A DNA stretch of 7,642 nucleotides, taken from assembly GCA_943330925.2 (NCBI GenBank), contig CALQJP020000105.1, forward strand, positions 1 through 7,642, read 5' to 3'. A program made the translations under genes and the position numbers. Below are positions 1 through 7,099 of this stretch, one piece after another. The stretch comes from Chryseobacterium gleum (lineage in GTDB: Bacteria; Bacteroidota; Bacteroidia; Flavobacteriales_D; Sanyastnellaceae). Every line of letters begins with the position of its first letter. The stretch's first letter is position 1. Below the pieces are notes generated by a model. The model saw only the letters and a list, made by a program, of their open reading frames with translations, ran no database searches and had not been told where the DNA came from.

Positions 1-1
1 C

Positions 2-889
2 ATTTTTATCGGCCGAGCCTATACGCGTGCAATAGCCGAAGCGTGTGAGCACCTCGACGAGTTTGTGGACTGGGACATGCTCAAAAACGAAAGTCCTGCC
101 GAACAGGTGAATGCACTGTCAGACCTAGATGCAGATTGTATCATTCATGTGTTTCCGAGAAAGGAGATTTTATGGGTTGCCAAGCGCGCAGGCATTCCTT
201 TACGCATTGCCAGCGGCCATCGCATACACGCTCTTACCAAGTGTAACAAGTTGGTTTTTTTCTCCAGAAAAAATTCCGACTTGCATGAGTCGCAACTCAA
301 TTTCAAACTGCTCAGACCGCTTGGAATACCGGATACCATTGCGCTGGATGAAATACCAAGCTATTATGGTTTCCATTCCGAATCGCAAACAATAGCTGAA
401 GTAGAAAATCAACTGGCCTCTGCGCGCGGAAGAAAAATAATCGTGCTTCACCCCATGTCGAAAGGCAGCGCAGTCGATTGGCCTATCAGCAGCTATCGTG
501 AGTTAGTAGCCAAATTATCTGCAGATAAATACGCTGTTTTCATTACCGGAACCGCAGAGGAAGGCGAGCGGCTTCGCGAGCAAGGCGGCATTCAGGGAGA
601 ACACGTGTACGACACAACGGGCAAATTCGACTTGCCAGGTCTCATTGCATTTATAGATGGCTGTGATGCTCTTGTGGCGGCAAGCACAGGACCTTTGCAC
701 ATTGCTTCGGCGCTGGGTAAAAATGCGATTGGATTGTACTCGCCCAAGCGTCCGATTCACCCGGGGCGATGGAGTCCCGTTGGAAAAAATGCACATGTTA
801 TCTGTGCTCCTTCACATCCTAAGAAAGGGGCTTCACTTTCGATTTCGGCCGACGAAGTTCTTCAAGTGATAGCGCGCGTTTTGCAGTAA
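2..889 (+). CDS. Glycosyltransferase family 9 protein (LPS heptosyltransferase-like), 5'-truncated by the window edge
   Basis: The frame is open from base 2 to the TAA at 887-889, giving 295 visible residues. Family members usually have about 340-350, so roughly 45 N-terminal residues, including the start, lie outside the window. A GTG at 65 is in frame but is not the start, because the residues before it (FIGRAYTRAIAEAC, then a DEFVDWD-like segment) already fit the family. The C-terminal half shows the GT-B nucleotide-sugar-binding part: a HPMSKGSAVDWP segment (about 449-484), a VFITGTAEEGERL strand-loop (about 536-574) and STGPLHIASALG (683-718). By family knowledge, such enzymes transfer a heptose or related sugar from a nucleotide donor to LPS core at the cytoplasmic face of the inner membrane. 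The first motif residue is Ser, where WaaC/WaaF-type enzymes have Asp, so donor and acceptor are uncertain. The tail overlaps the convergent ligase-like gene by 71 bases. The family call is firm; the exact substrate is not. Confidence 0.9.
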   Translation: MFIGRAYTRAIAEACEHLDEFVDWDMLKNESPAEQVNALSDLDADCIIHVFPRKEILWVAKRAGIPLRIASGHRIHALTKCNKLVFFSRKNSDLHESQLNFKLLRPLGIPDTIALDEIPSYYGFHSESQTIAEVENQLASARGRKIIVLHPMSKGSAVDWPISSYRELVAKLSADKYAVFITGTAEEGERLREQGGIQGEHVYDTTGKFDLPGLIAFIDGCDALVAASTGPLHIASALGKNAIGLYSPKRPIHPGRWSPVGKNAHVICAPSHPKKGASLSISADEVLQVIARVLQ

Positions 890-2441
890 AGAGGACGTAA
901 AAGAAAGCCATAAACATTACTCCGGCCTGTGATTCGAGGGTGTCTTCTGTCAGAAACGACAGAGCAACAAGTAATACAATTATCACTGCGAGTGGATTGT
1001 GCATGCCGCCGTTCAGAAGCGGAAGAAAAGTGACAATCAAGAATGCGCAGAAACCAAACAGCCCGAAGGTAATCCACATAGTCAGGTACTGATTGTGGGC
1101 CCTCAAACGGTACTTCTCATGGAGCGGAGAGTTATTGATCGTGTAAGCCTCTTTGAATGCATCCTTTACATCGCCTGTGCCCACGCCAGTCCAAACATTC
1201 TTCGAGGCAATCCACCAAGCTGTTTTCCAGAATTCCAGTCGTTGCATCACGCTGTGACCATTCGGGTCGCCACCAGCACGGTAGTTAGACCATTCGAAGA
1301 AAATCCGATTCAGTCTTCGTTGCAATCCGATTTGTTGTGGTTCGATGCAGTTGGGAATACCCGATTCGATAGCTAGAATATCTTCCGGGCTCAGTGCCAC
1401 TACTCCATCCGCATCCTTTCTCAACCCTTTCGATGCGAGGTACCGAATGAGTGTTCCACTGAGGAGATGTCCCCTGCCGTCGAGGCTGTCCGGATGTAAA
1501 TCACTCCGACTGTTCCAAGCTTCGTACAACTCGTTTTTCGCGACATAGGTCATCACGTATGTTCCGTTTTCGATAAGCGGAAAATCCGGTTTGTGATCGT
1601 ACGCTTCACCGCGCGGCGTGTAGCTTTCCAACGCGGAAAAATTCTGAGTCCCAACATCGAAATAACGCGAATAACTACCGTAAAGAAATGCTACCAGTGC
1701 AACAACCAAAACAATCAGAGCCGCCAAACTACCGAACCGCATTTGCGCTGACTTCAACTGAAGTGCGCAACGCAGCAACGCCCACGTCAACAGCACGGCA
1801 ATGGCAACAAAGCCCGTGATACTTCCAATGATGTAGATGAAATAGAGGGAAGGAACAGCGCAGAGCACGATGAGAATTCTTCCCTGTGCAGTTTGATGTG
1901 CAAAGCGCACCAGCAAAGCCAGGGCAAGAGCAATTAACAGCGAAAAGCGAACATGTGAAATGAATACTGATATTTTCCTTACGTCGCGATCTATTTCGGG
2001 TGACCCCATCCAATATACTTGCAAACACCACATAACAGCCACTACCACGGCAATGATGAAGAGACCCAGCAAGGCTCTAAATTGCCCTTGTGTAAGCGGA
2101 TTGGCCAACGAAATAATGAGCGGAAGCACCAACAATGGCAGCTTCATGCGGATATCCCAAAGCGCATATTGGGTGTTGGTTGTCCACAACAAACCAATGA
2201 GCGAAAGAAGAAAGAGTAATGAAAGAGCCACCGCAGTGGAGTTCGATGTAAACTGTTTCCATCGGGCTCCAATCGAAATTTTGCGAACTGCATCGGTTAC
2301 CAGCTGCAGAGCTACCGCGCCGCCAAGCCAGAACATACCAAACGACATGAAGAAATTGCTGAACGGTAAAGCAACAGCAATGATTGCAAATCCGAGGAGT
2401 TGCAGATAACTAAGCAGATTATTCCAGGTAGCGATACTCAT
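819..2441 (-). CDS. O-antigen ligase/polymerase-like integral membrane protein (Bacteroidota type)
   Basis: This 540-residue protein has about nine hydrophobic segments between residues 12 and 254, a long soluble loop (about 255-450), and two to three more segments up to 520. This is the layout of the WaaL/Wzy superfamily. The loop ends in the family's signature region: RLEFWKTAW (401-409), GVGTGD (419-424) and RLRAHNQYL (445-453). His449 (codon 1097-1095) is the candidate key residue, by analogy with the periplasmic-loop His of WaaL. A SFLTEDTLESQAG motif follows at 495-507. Such proteins transfer or polymerise undecaprenyl-linked glycans at the periplasmic face of the inner membrane. Sequence alone does not separate ligase from polymerase. 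The 255-400 part of the loop is much larger than in E. coli WaaL and seems lineage-specific. The start is an ATG, with no Shine-Dalgarno sequence, 49 bases after the S41 gene, which suggests co-transcription. The stop is a TAG inside the end of the GT9 gene. Confidence 0.87.
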   Translation of the reverse strand: MSIATWNNLLSYLQLLGFAIIAVALPFSNFFMSFGMFWLGGAVALQLVTDAVRKISIGARWKQFTSNSTAVALSLLFLLSLIGLLWTTNTQYALWDIRMKLPLLVLPLIISLANPLTQGQFRALLGLFIIAVVVAVMWCLQVYWMGSPEIDRDVRKISVFISHVRFSLLIALALALLVRFAHQTAQGRILIVLCAVPSLYFIYIIGSITGFVAIAVLLTWALLRCALQLKSAQMRFGSLAALIVLVVALVAFLYGSYSRYFDVGTQNFSALESYTPRGEAYDHKPDFPLIENGTYVMTYVAKNELYEAWNSRSDLHPDSLDGRGHLLSGTLIRYLASKGLRKDADGVVALSPEDILAIESGIPNCIEPQQIGLQRRLNRIFFEWSNYRAGGDPNGHSVMQRLEFWKTAWWIASKNVWTGVGTGDVKDAFKEAYTINNSPLHEKYRLRAHNQYLTMWITFGLFGFCAFLIVTFLPLLNGGMHNPLAVIIVLLVALSFLTEDTLESQAGVMFMAFFYVLFTAKRALSLEELRRPKSKVKPLS

Positions 2442-2455
2442 TACAACTGACCGCC

Positions 2456-2475
2456 GCCGCTATGCATTGAGCGGC
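2456..2475. repeat. Short perfect inverted repeat in the peptidase-ligase gap
   Basis: GCCGCT (2456-2461) and AGCGGC (2470-2475) form a perfect 6-bp, GC-rich stem around an 8-base loop. It lies in the 49-base gap between the S41 stop and the downstream ligase-like start. No T-run follows it on either strand, so it does not look like an intrinsic terminator. It may stabilise or process the mRNA 3' of the peptidase message, or hinder initiation at the ligase start about 15 bases away. It could also be chance in a GC-rich patch. Confidence 0.4.
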
Positions 2476-2490
2476 ACGGTAGAAAAAGGG

Positions 2491-4164
2491 TCATTTCTTT
2501 ATATCCACCGGTGCGAGCAGTTGATTATACTTGGAAGCAAACACCTCCATTGATTGTACGATGTACGGATCTTCACGCAGTGCGTTCTTGGATCGTCCTG
2601 TTTGATAGTAGTAGCGACCCACAATTTCGTTTTCCAAAAACTCTTTAATCTGAGGTTTAAACTTTACCAGATCACTTTCCTTCTTGGGTTCGATTTTCGA
2701 AAAAAGCTCCTCAAACTGTTTTTCCGAGCCTTCAAAGTATTTTTCTTCTTTCGCCGTCTTCTTCAGCTTTTCAAATACCTTCTCCGTATCTGTGGCGTAA
2801 TGAAAATCTCTTCCGTTCGCAAACGCAATAAACTCATTATACTCTGCCTCGGTTAGGCGAAACGCATCCGCTGAATCGATTGTTGCGTGTGAGCGATGGT
2901 ATTCGGTTGCCCAATGAAAGATGACCCAATTTTCGAGCAATGCACGCACAATGTGTGAAGCCTCGTCTTCCTTCACTTCCACATCGGGGCTAATGCCACG
3001 ACCGTCGGTCACAGGACGTCCACCCTTTGTCTTAAAACTACGAATGAGTGAATCCGCTTTGGCCTCCACTTCACCGGTACTTTCATCGCGGTGCGAATAG
3101 TCCAATCGCTGTATGCAACGGCCACTGGGCGTATAGTACTTGGCAACCGTGAGTTTTATTTTGGTGTTGTATGCAAGGTCTTTGGTTTGCTGCACCAACC
3201 CCTTTCCATACGATTCGGTACCAACCACCACAGCGCGGTCCAGATCCTGCAAACTTCCGCTTACAATTTCGGAAGCGGAAGCCGAACCTTCATCCACCAG
3301 CACGGCAATCGGAATTTGTGTGTCGATAGGATCATTCATTGCGATATAGGTCTTATTCCATTCCTCAATTTTGCCTTTCGTCTTCACGATCTCCGTGCCT
3401 TTGGGTACAAACAGATTCACGATCGTTATGGCCTCGCGCAACAAACCTCCGCCGTTTCCTCTTAAATCGAGGATAAGCTTATTCATGTTCCGTTTCTTCA
3501 GTGCGAGAAACGCAGATTTCACCTCACTGCCAGCAGACTGTGTGAAGCCGGAAAGTTGAATGTAACCGGTCGATGAATCGGCCAGCATAGCGAAGTAAGG
3601 AACGTCTTTGATTTTGATTTCCTCGCGTGTGATTTTGATTGCACGTGGTTGAGCTTCACCCGGGCGTTGAATGCTGAGCTCTACCTGGCTACCCGGTTGT
3701 CCGGTGAGTTGGTCGGTCACCTCATCGTGCCTTTTCCCTTCCACGGATTTGCCGTTTATTTTAAGGACTACATCACCCGCCTGCAATCCTGATTTCACGG
3801 CAGCGTAGCCTTCATACGGTTCTGTGATGGTTATCTTTCCTTCGATGGTGTTGACCAGCGTGCCAATGCCCCCGTATTGTCCGGTTTGCATGAACATCGC
3901 CTCTTCAATTTTCGATTCGGGGTAATACACCGTGTAAGGGTCGAGCGACTTCAGCATCGCGTCGATGCCCGTTTTCATCAAGGCTCCCGGCTTGGTGCCA
4001 TCCACATAGTAGATGTTGAGTTCCTTGTAAACCGATGTGAAAATTTCCATGTTTTTGGAAATTTCAAAAAACTCATCCGAAAACGTGGCCGAGAGTAAGC
4101 CCACAGATACGAGCAGCATGGCGAGCAAACGGCGCATGCGAGATTGAAAAAATCGTTTAATCAT
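2491..4164 (-). CDS. S41 family C-terminal processing peptidase with PDZ domain
   Basis: The product is 557 residues from the ATG at 4164-4162. It starts MIKRFFQSRMRRLL followed by a hydrophobic stretch, about residues 10-28, read as a signal peptide or N-terminal anchor, so it acts in the periplasm. A PDZ domain spans about 90-180 (GLQAGDVVLKINGK loop) and the S41 core about 195-355. Core motifs are GYIQLSGF (about 200), LDLRGNGGG (232-240), DEGSASASE (291-299) and ESYGKGLVQQ (317-326). Aligning spacing with E. coli Prc (Ser430/Lys455) and Bacillus CtpB gives Ser296 (codon 3279-3277), Lys321 and Gln325 as the catalytic set, all present. The family cleaves proteins near their C-termini for envelope protein turnover or maturation. 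A charged, probably helical C-terminal region of about 170 residues follows the core. An in-frame start 51 bases upstream (4215) exists. I prefer 4164 because its ATG overlaps the rnpA stop and leads straight into the signal sequence. ATG 4137 (residue 10) is a weaker alternative. Confidence 0.94.
   Translation of the reverse strand: MIKRFFQSRMRRLLAMLLVSVGLLSATFSDEFFEISKNMEIFTSVYKELNIYYVDGTKPGALMKTGIDAMLKSLDPYTVYYPESKIEEAMFMQTGQYGGIGTLVNTIEGKITITEPYEGYAAVKSGLQAGDVVLKINGKSVEGKRHDEVTDQLTGQPGSQVELSIQRPGEAQPRAIKITREEIKIKDVPYFAMLADSSTGYIQLSGFTQSAGSEVKSAFLALKKRNMNKLILDLRGNGGGLLREAITIVNLFVPKGTEIVKTKGKIEEWNKTYIAMNDPIDTQIPIAVLVDEGSASASEIVSGSLQDLDRAVVVGTESYGKGLVQQTKDLAYNTKIKLTVAKYYTPSGRCIQRLDYSHRDESTGEVEAKADSLIRSFKTKGGRPVTDGRGISPDVEVKEDEASHIVRALLENWVIFHWATEYHRSHATIDSADAFRLTEAEYNEFIAFANGRDFHYATDTEKVFEKLKKTAKEEKYFEGSEKQFEELFSKIEPKKESDLVKFKPQIKEFLENEIVGRYYYQTGRSKNALREDPYIVQSMEVFASKYNQLLAPVDIKK
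4161..4164 (-). other. ATGA stop/start overlap joining rnpA and the S41 peptidase
   Basis: The plus strand reads TCAT here, so the minus strand reads ATGA. The ATG opens the peptidase and the TGA closes rnpA. This arrangement is typical of translational coupling by re-initiation, and it sets the peptidase start. No clear Shine-Dalgarno sequence precedes it, which fits Bacteroidota. Confidence 0.8.
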
Positions 4165-4592
4165 TCGTTTGTTGTTGGATTCTTCTGCGCCTCGACTTGC
4201 GATATCTCGTTGCAAAACCGAAGAATCAGGTCGTTCATCTTCCCAAAAACGTATGGGTAGTTGGGAAGTTGTTTTCCGGTAAAAATAAAATGAAGCGCGT
4301 ATTGTTGCTTTCGCTCCTTGAGCGAAGTATAAACAACGTGTTTTTGCTTTCTGTATGCCTCGCGAAACAAGCGCTTAACGCGGTTGCGGTCGTGTGCTCG
4401 CTTAAACAAACGCTTGCTCGCGCTAAACATCGCCTGGGCCGGAAAATCGACCGGTAATTCGCAGGGTAAGTAAATCAAAATGATGGCAGGCGACTTAATG
4501 CTCCTTCCCTTTTCATGGAGTGCCTCGATGATTTTCCTTCGTGAAAGGCGTTCATCTTTACTCAGCGTATGTCGAACAGCGATATTCTGCAC
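4161..4592 (-). CDS. rnpA: Ribonuclease P protein component
   Basis: This 143-residue basic protein carries the RnpA signature KRAHDRNRVKRLFREAYR at residues 64-81, including the RNR core (69-71). The N-terminal HTLSKDERL segment is also typical of the family. RnpA binds the catalytic RNase P RNA in the cytoplasm and assists removal of 5' leaders from precursor tRNAs. The length is slightly above the usual 110-130 residues, mostly through a short polar tail after 130. The start codon is GTG (4592-4590). An in-frame TAA lies a few codons upstream and no ATG, GTG or TTG occurs between the GTG and the conserved region, so GTG is effectively the only ordinary choice. rpmH, the common upstream partner of rnpA in many bacteria, is absent; a TonB-dependent receptor gene diverges instead. 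The S41 gene downstream overlaps by 4 bases. I could not identify a promoter for this gene in the spacer. Confidence 0.96.
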   Translation of the reverse strand: MQNIAVRHTLSKDERLSRRKIIEALHEKGRSIKSPAIILIYLPCELPVDFPAQAMFSASKRLFKRAHDRNRVKRLFREAYRKQKHVVYTSLKERKQQYALHFIFTGKQLPNYPYVFGKMNDLILRFCNEISQVEAQKNPTTNE

Positions 4593-4616
4593 CGCGCGAA
4601 TTTAAGGAGAGCTGCA

Positions 4617-4648
4617 TTTGCCGAATCAGGTTCGTTCGCTTATTCTTG
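4617..4648 (+). promoter_or_regulatory. Putative Bacteroidota-type promoter for the receptor-kdsB unit
   Basis: TTTG at 4617-4620 and TATTCTTG at 4641-4648 are separated by 20 bases. The Bacteroides primary sigma factor consensus is TTTG, N19-21, TAnnTTTG, so the match is exact at -33 and has one mismatch at -7. Transcription would begin near 4655, giving an untranslated leader of about 18 bases before the ATG at 4673. The element lies in the 80-base divergent spacer. The motifs are short, so this remains a prediction. Confidence 0.55.
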
Positions 4649-4672
4649 CACAGAACCTTTAGCCAAATCACC

Positions 4673-7090
4673 ATGCGTCTATTCATCCTATTTGTATTGA
4701 TGTTTCCTGTGGCTCTGTGGGCCCAGCAGTTTACGCTCGATGCGCAGCTTTTCGATGCGCAAAGTGGTGAAACTCTGATGGGGGTAGTAGTGAAAAACGT
4801 GGCAACCGGCAATGGAACCGTGAGCGATGTTTCGGGTCATTTCGAGCTGGCTGTATCCGTTGGCGACACGCTGGAGTGTTCGATGTTGGGGTATACGTTT
4901 TTGCGGTATGGCATTCAGCCTGCCGACAGAGGGCGGGCCATCGCGTTAAAGATGAGAAGTGCGGAAAACGAATTCAATGTGGTTGTCGTTTCTGCCGGAA
5001 AATTCGAGCAGCAGGTGAGTGAAGTTACCGTGAGCATGGAAGTGCTAACGCCTCAGTTGCTGCACGATAAAAACGTGGTATCAGCTGATGAGGCATTGCA
5101 GCAAACACCAGGAGTCAGCATCGTCGACAAAGAACCTCAAATACGCAGCGGTAGCGGTTATTCGTTTGGTGCAGGCAGCAGAGTTCAAATACTGGTTGAC
5201 GATATGCCATCGCTCAGCGGTGACGCCGGCAGACCCTCTTGGGACTATTTACCGATTGAGAACGTATCGCAGATCGAAGTGATAAAAGGCGCGAGCAGCG
5301 TGCTTTATGGAAGCGCTGCATTGAGCGGCGTTATAAACCTTCGCACAGCTTCACCGGCCGACACAGCGCGTACGGTGGTGACGGCATACCAAGGCATGTA
5401 CAGCACACCGCAGAATACACGCTCTGTTTATTGGAACGGCAACCTTCAGCGCAGCGGATTGAGTTTTCTGCACTTGCAAAAGTTCGGTCAGCTCGATGTA
5501 ACGCTGGCTGCTAATGTGGTTGGCGACGACGGCCACCTGGGCCCTATTCGTGATAGTTTGGGCGCATTTGAAAGCGGCTACAACCCCTTCACGGCCGACC
5601 GTTACAATGCTAATTCGCGTGCGAGGTTGAATGCCAACTTGCGCTATCGCTCGAAAAAATTTGTGGGACTCAGTTTCGGTTTGAACACCAACTGGAACAT
5701 CAGTAACTCGCTTTCTACCTTGGTTTGGGAAAATGCCGACTCCGCATTGTATAGCGCCTACGCCGGAAGTGCAACCCGCACCGTGCAATTGTTGGGTACC
5801 GTTGATCCATACATCACCTATTTCACACCGGGCGGACAAAAGCACAGCTTGCGCACACGCTGGCAATCGCTCGACAATAACAACGACAATAACCAAGGCA
5901 ACTTCAGCGACCAGTACTACGGCGAGTACCAATACCAGCACAACTGGGAGAAAGCCGGCATCTCAGAGTTTACGACCACACTTGGCCTTGTAGGCATGTT
6001 CACTCAGGCGCGTGGAGAATTGTTTACAGGAGGCAATCCCGATGGAAGAAACACAGCAGAAAACTATGCGGCCTATTTTCAGGCCGACAAAAAGCTTTTT
6101 AACCGGCTCAACCTTTCGGCCGGTGTACGCTACGAGTACTTCCGCATCAACACCACCAGCGACAACAAGCCTGTATTTCGCGCAGGAGCCAACTATCAAC
6201 TGGGAAGAGCCACCTACCTGCGCGCATCGTATGGACAAGGCTTCCGCTTTCCGAGCATAGCAGAGAAATTCATAGTAACCGGCGTTGGTGCCATCAACAT
6301 TTTCGCAAATCCGTCGTTGGTTGCCGAAACTTCTGACAATGCTGAAATAGGCATCAAGCAAGGATTCAAGATTGGCAATTTCAGGGGCTATGCCGACGTG
6401 GCAGTTTTCCAGCAGAACTATGAGAATTTTATCGAGTTTACGTTTGGGCAATGGCGCAATGTTCCACCAAACACACCGCCCTCACAATTCTTTAATGAGC
6501 TCAGTAAGACATTTGGATTTAAAAGCCTCAATACCGGTAGTGCTCGCATTCGAGGGGCAGAGTTTTCCGTAATGGGTGCAAGTTCTATTGGCAAACATGA
6601 GTTTCAGTTGCTGGCAGGTTACACTTACACACAGCCCATCACACTGACTCCTGATTTCGACTATGCCGTTCAGGATGAGGCGAGCACAGTTGATGTAAGC
6701 GTGAGCTACATGAGTACTAGCAGCGACACAAAAAATGACATTCTTAAATATCGACTGCAGCATCTTGTGCGAGGCGACCTTTTCTGGAAGCATGGCGCCG
6801 TTAGCAGTGGAATTAGCGCACGATACAACAGCTACATGCAAAATATCGATAAAGCATTTACAGATTTAGAGTCAATTGAGTTTGCCAATTTCCAACCCGG
6901 TCTAACGAAATGGCGCGCAGAACACACTACAGGCGACTACATATTTGACCTCCGCATTGGCTATGAAATAAAAGGACGTCACCGATTGGCCATCATCATC
7001 AACAATGTGTTGAATCGGGAGTATGCAATCAGACCGCTTGCCATTGAAGAGCCGCGCATGAGCATGCTTCAATACACGTTAACCTTGTAG
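4673..7090 (+). CDS. TonB-dependent outer-membrane receptor with carboxypeptidase-D-like N-terminal domain
   Basis: The product has 805 residues. Residues 1-17 are a signal peptide (MRLFILFVLMFPVALWA, predicted cleavage before QQ). Residues about 20-95 form a carboxypeptidase-D regulatory-like beta-sandwich, common in Bacteroidota receptors (FDAQSGETLMGVVVKN, then VSDVSGHFEL). The plug follows at about 112-225, with ADEALQQTPGVSI (138-150), VQILVDDMP (171-179) and IEVIKGASSVLYGSAALSG (201-219). The rest is a 22-strand-type beta-barrel, with YGQGFRFPSIAEKF (520-533) and INNVLNREYAIRP (776-788) near the end. It would import a ligand across the outer membrane using TonB-ExbBD energy. No SusD-like gene follows, so a siderophore, metal complex or vitamin is likelier than a glycan, but the ligand cannot be read from the sequence. 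Barrel residues 401-408 are Asp/Asn-rich, probably a loop. The start at 4673 is chosen because it opens directly with the signal peptide. A GTG at 4541 would put 44 non-signal residues in front and overlap rnpA. Confidence 0.94.
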   Translation: MRLFILFVLMFPVALWAQQFTLDAQLFDAQSGETLMGVVVKNVATGNGTVSDVSGHFELAVSVGDTLECSMLGYTFLRYGIQPADRGRAIALKMRSAENEFNVVVVSAGKFEQQVSEVTVSMEVLTPQLLHDKNVVSADEALQQTPGVSIVDKEPQIRSGSGYSFGAGSRVQILVDDMPSLSGDAGRPSWDYLPIENVSQIEVIKGASSVLYGSAALSGVINLRTASPADTARTVVTAYQGMYSTPQNTRSVYWNGNLQRSGLSFLHLQKFGQLDVTLAANVVGDDGHLGPIRDSLGAFESGYNPFTADRYNANSRARLNANLRYRSKKFVGLSFGLNTNWNISNSLSTLVWENADSALYSAYAGSATRTVQLLGTVDPYITYFTPGGQKHSLRTRWQSLDNNNDNNQGNFSDQYYGEYQYQHNWEKAGISEFTTTLGLVGMFTQARGELFTGGNPDGRNTAENYAAYFQADKKLFNRLNLSAGVRYEYFRINTTSDNKPVFRAGANYQLGRATYLRASYGQGFRFPSIAEKFIVTGVGAINIFANPSLVAETSDNAEIGIKQGFKIGNFRGYADVAVFQQNYENFIEFTFGQWRNVPPNTPPSQFFNELSKTFGFKSLNTGSARIRGAEFSVMGASSIGKHEFQLLAGYTYTQPITLTPDFDYAVQDEASTVDVSVSYMSTSSDTKNDILKYRLQHLVRGDLFWKHGAVSSGISARYNSYMQNIDKAFTDLESIEFANFQPGLTKWRAEHTTGDYIFDLRIGYEIKGRHRLAIIINNVLNREYAIRPLAIEEPRMSMLQYTLTL

Positions 7091-7099
7091 TATTGCATC

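Noticed and set aside
823..880. Hairpin-like short complementary words (TCGGCCGA, GAAGTTCTTC) as a bidirectional terminator in the convergent overlap
   Set aside because: The stems are very short, lack adjacent T-runs, and fall in coding sequence of both genes.
999..1376. Open frame of 125 codons on the plus strand opposite the ligase-like signature region
   Set aside because: It is opposite the best-conserved part of the ligase-like gene and has no coding character of its own.
1960..2409. Open frame of 149 codons on the plus strand opposite the ligase-like gene
   Set aside because: It is a shadow of the membrane-protein gene; the composition is random-looking and there are no motifs.
2456..2475. 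The inverted repeat as an intrinsic terminator
   Set aside because: No T-run follows the stem on either strand, and the stem is only 6 bp.
4541..4672. N-terminal extension of the receptor from GTG 4541
   Set aside because: It would overlap rnpA by 52 bases, would put 44 residues in front of a good signal peptide, and would start upstream of the predicted promoter.
5351..5941. Open frame of 196 codons on the minus strand inside the receptor gene
   Set aside because: It is antisense to a well-supported receptor. Its Val-rich, low-complexity composition reflects the receptor's Asp/Asn codons, and no family motif is visible.
5963..6451. Open frame of 162 codons on the minus strand inside the receptor gene
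   Set aside because: It lies wholly opposite conserved barrel sequence and shows no recognisable motif or start context.
7080..7087. TAACCTTG as a possible -7 element for a separate kdsB promoter
   Set aside because: It matches TAnnTTTG with one mismatch, but no TTTG lies 19-21 bases upstream, and the transcript leader would be only about 6 bases.
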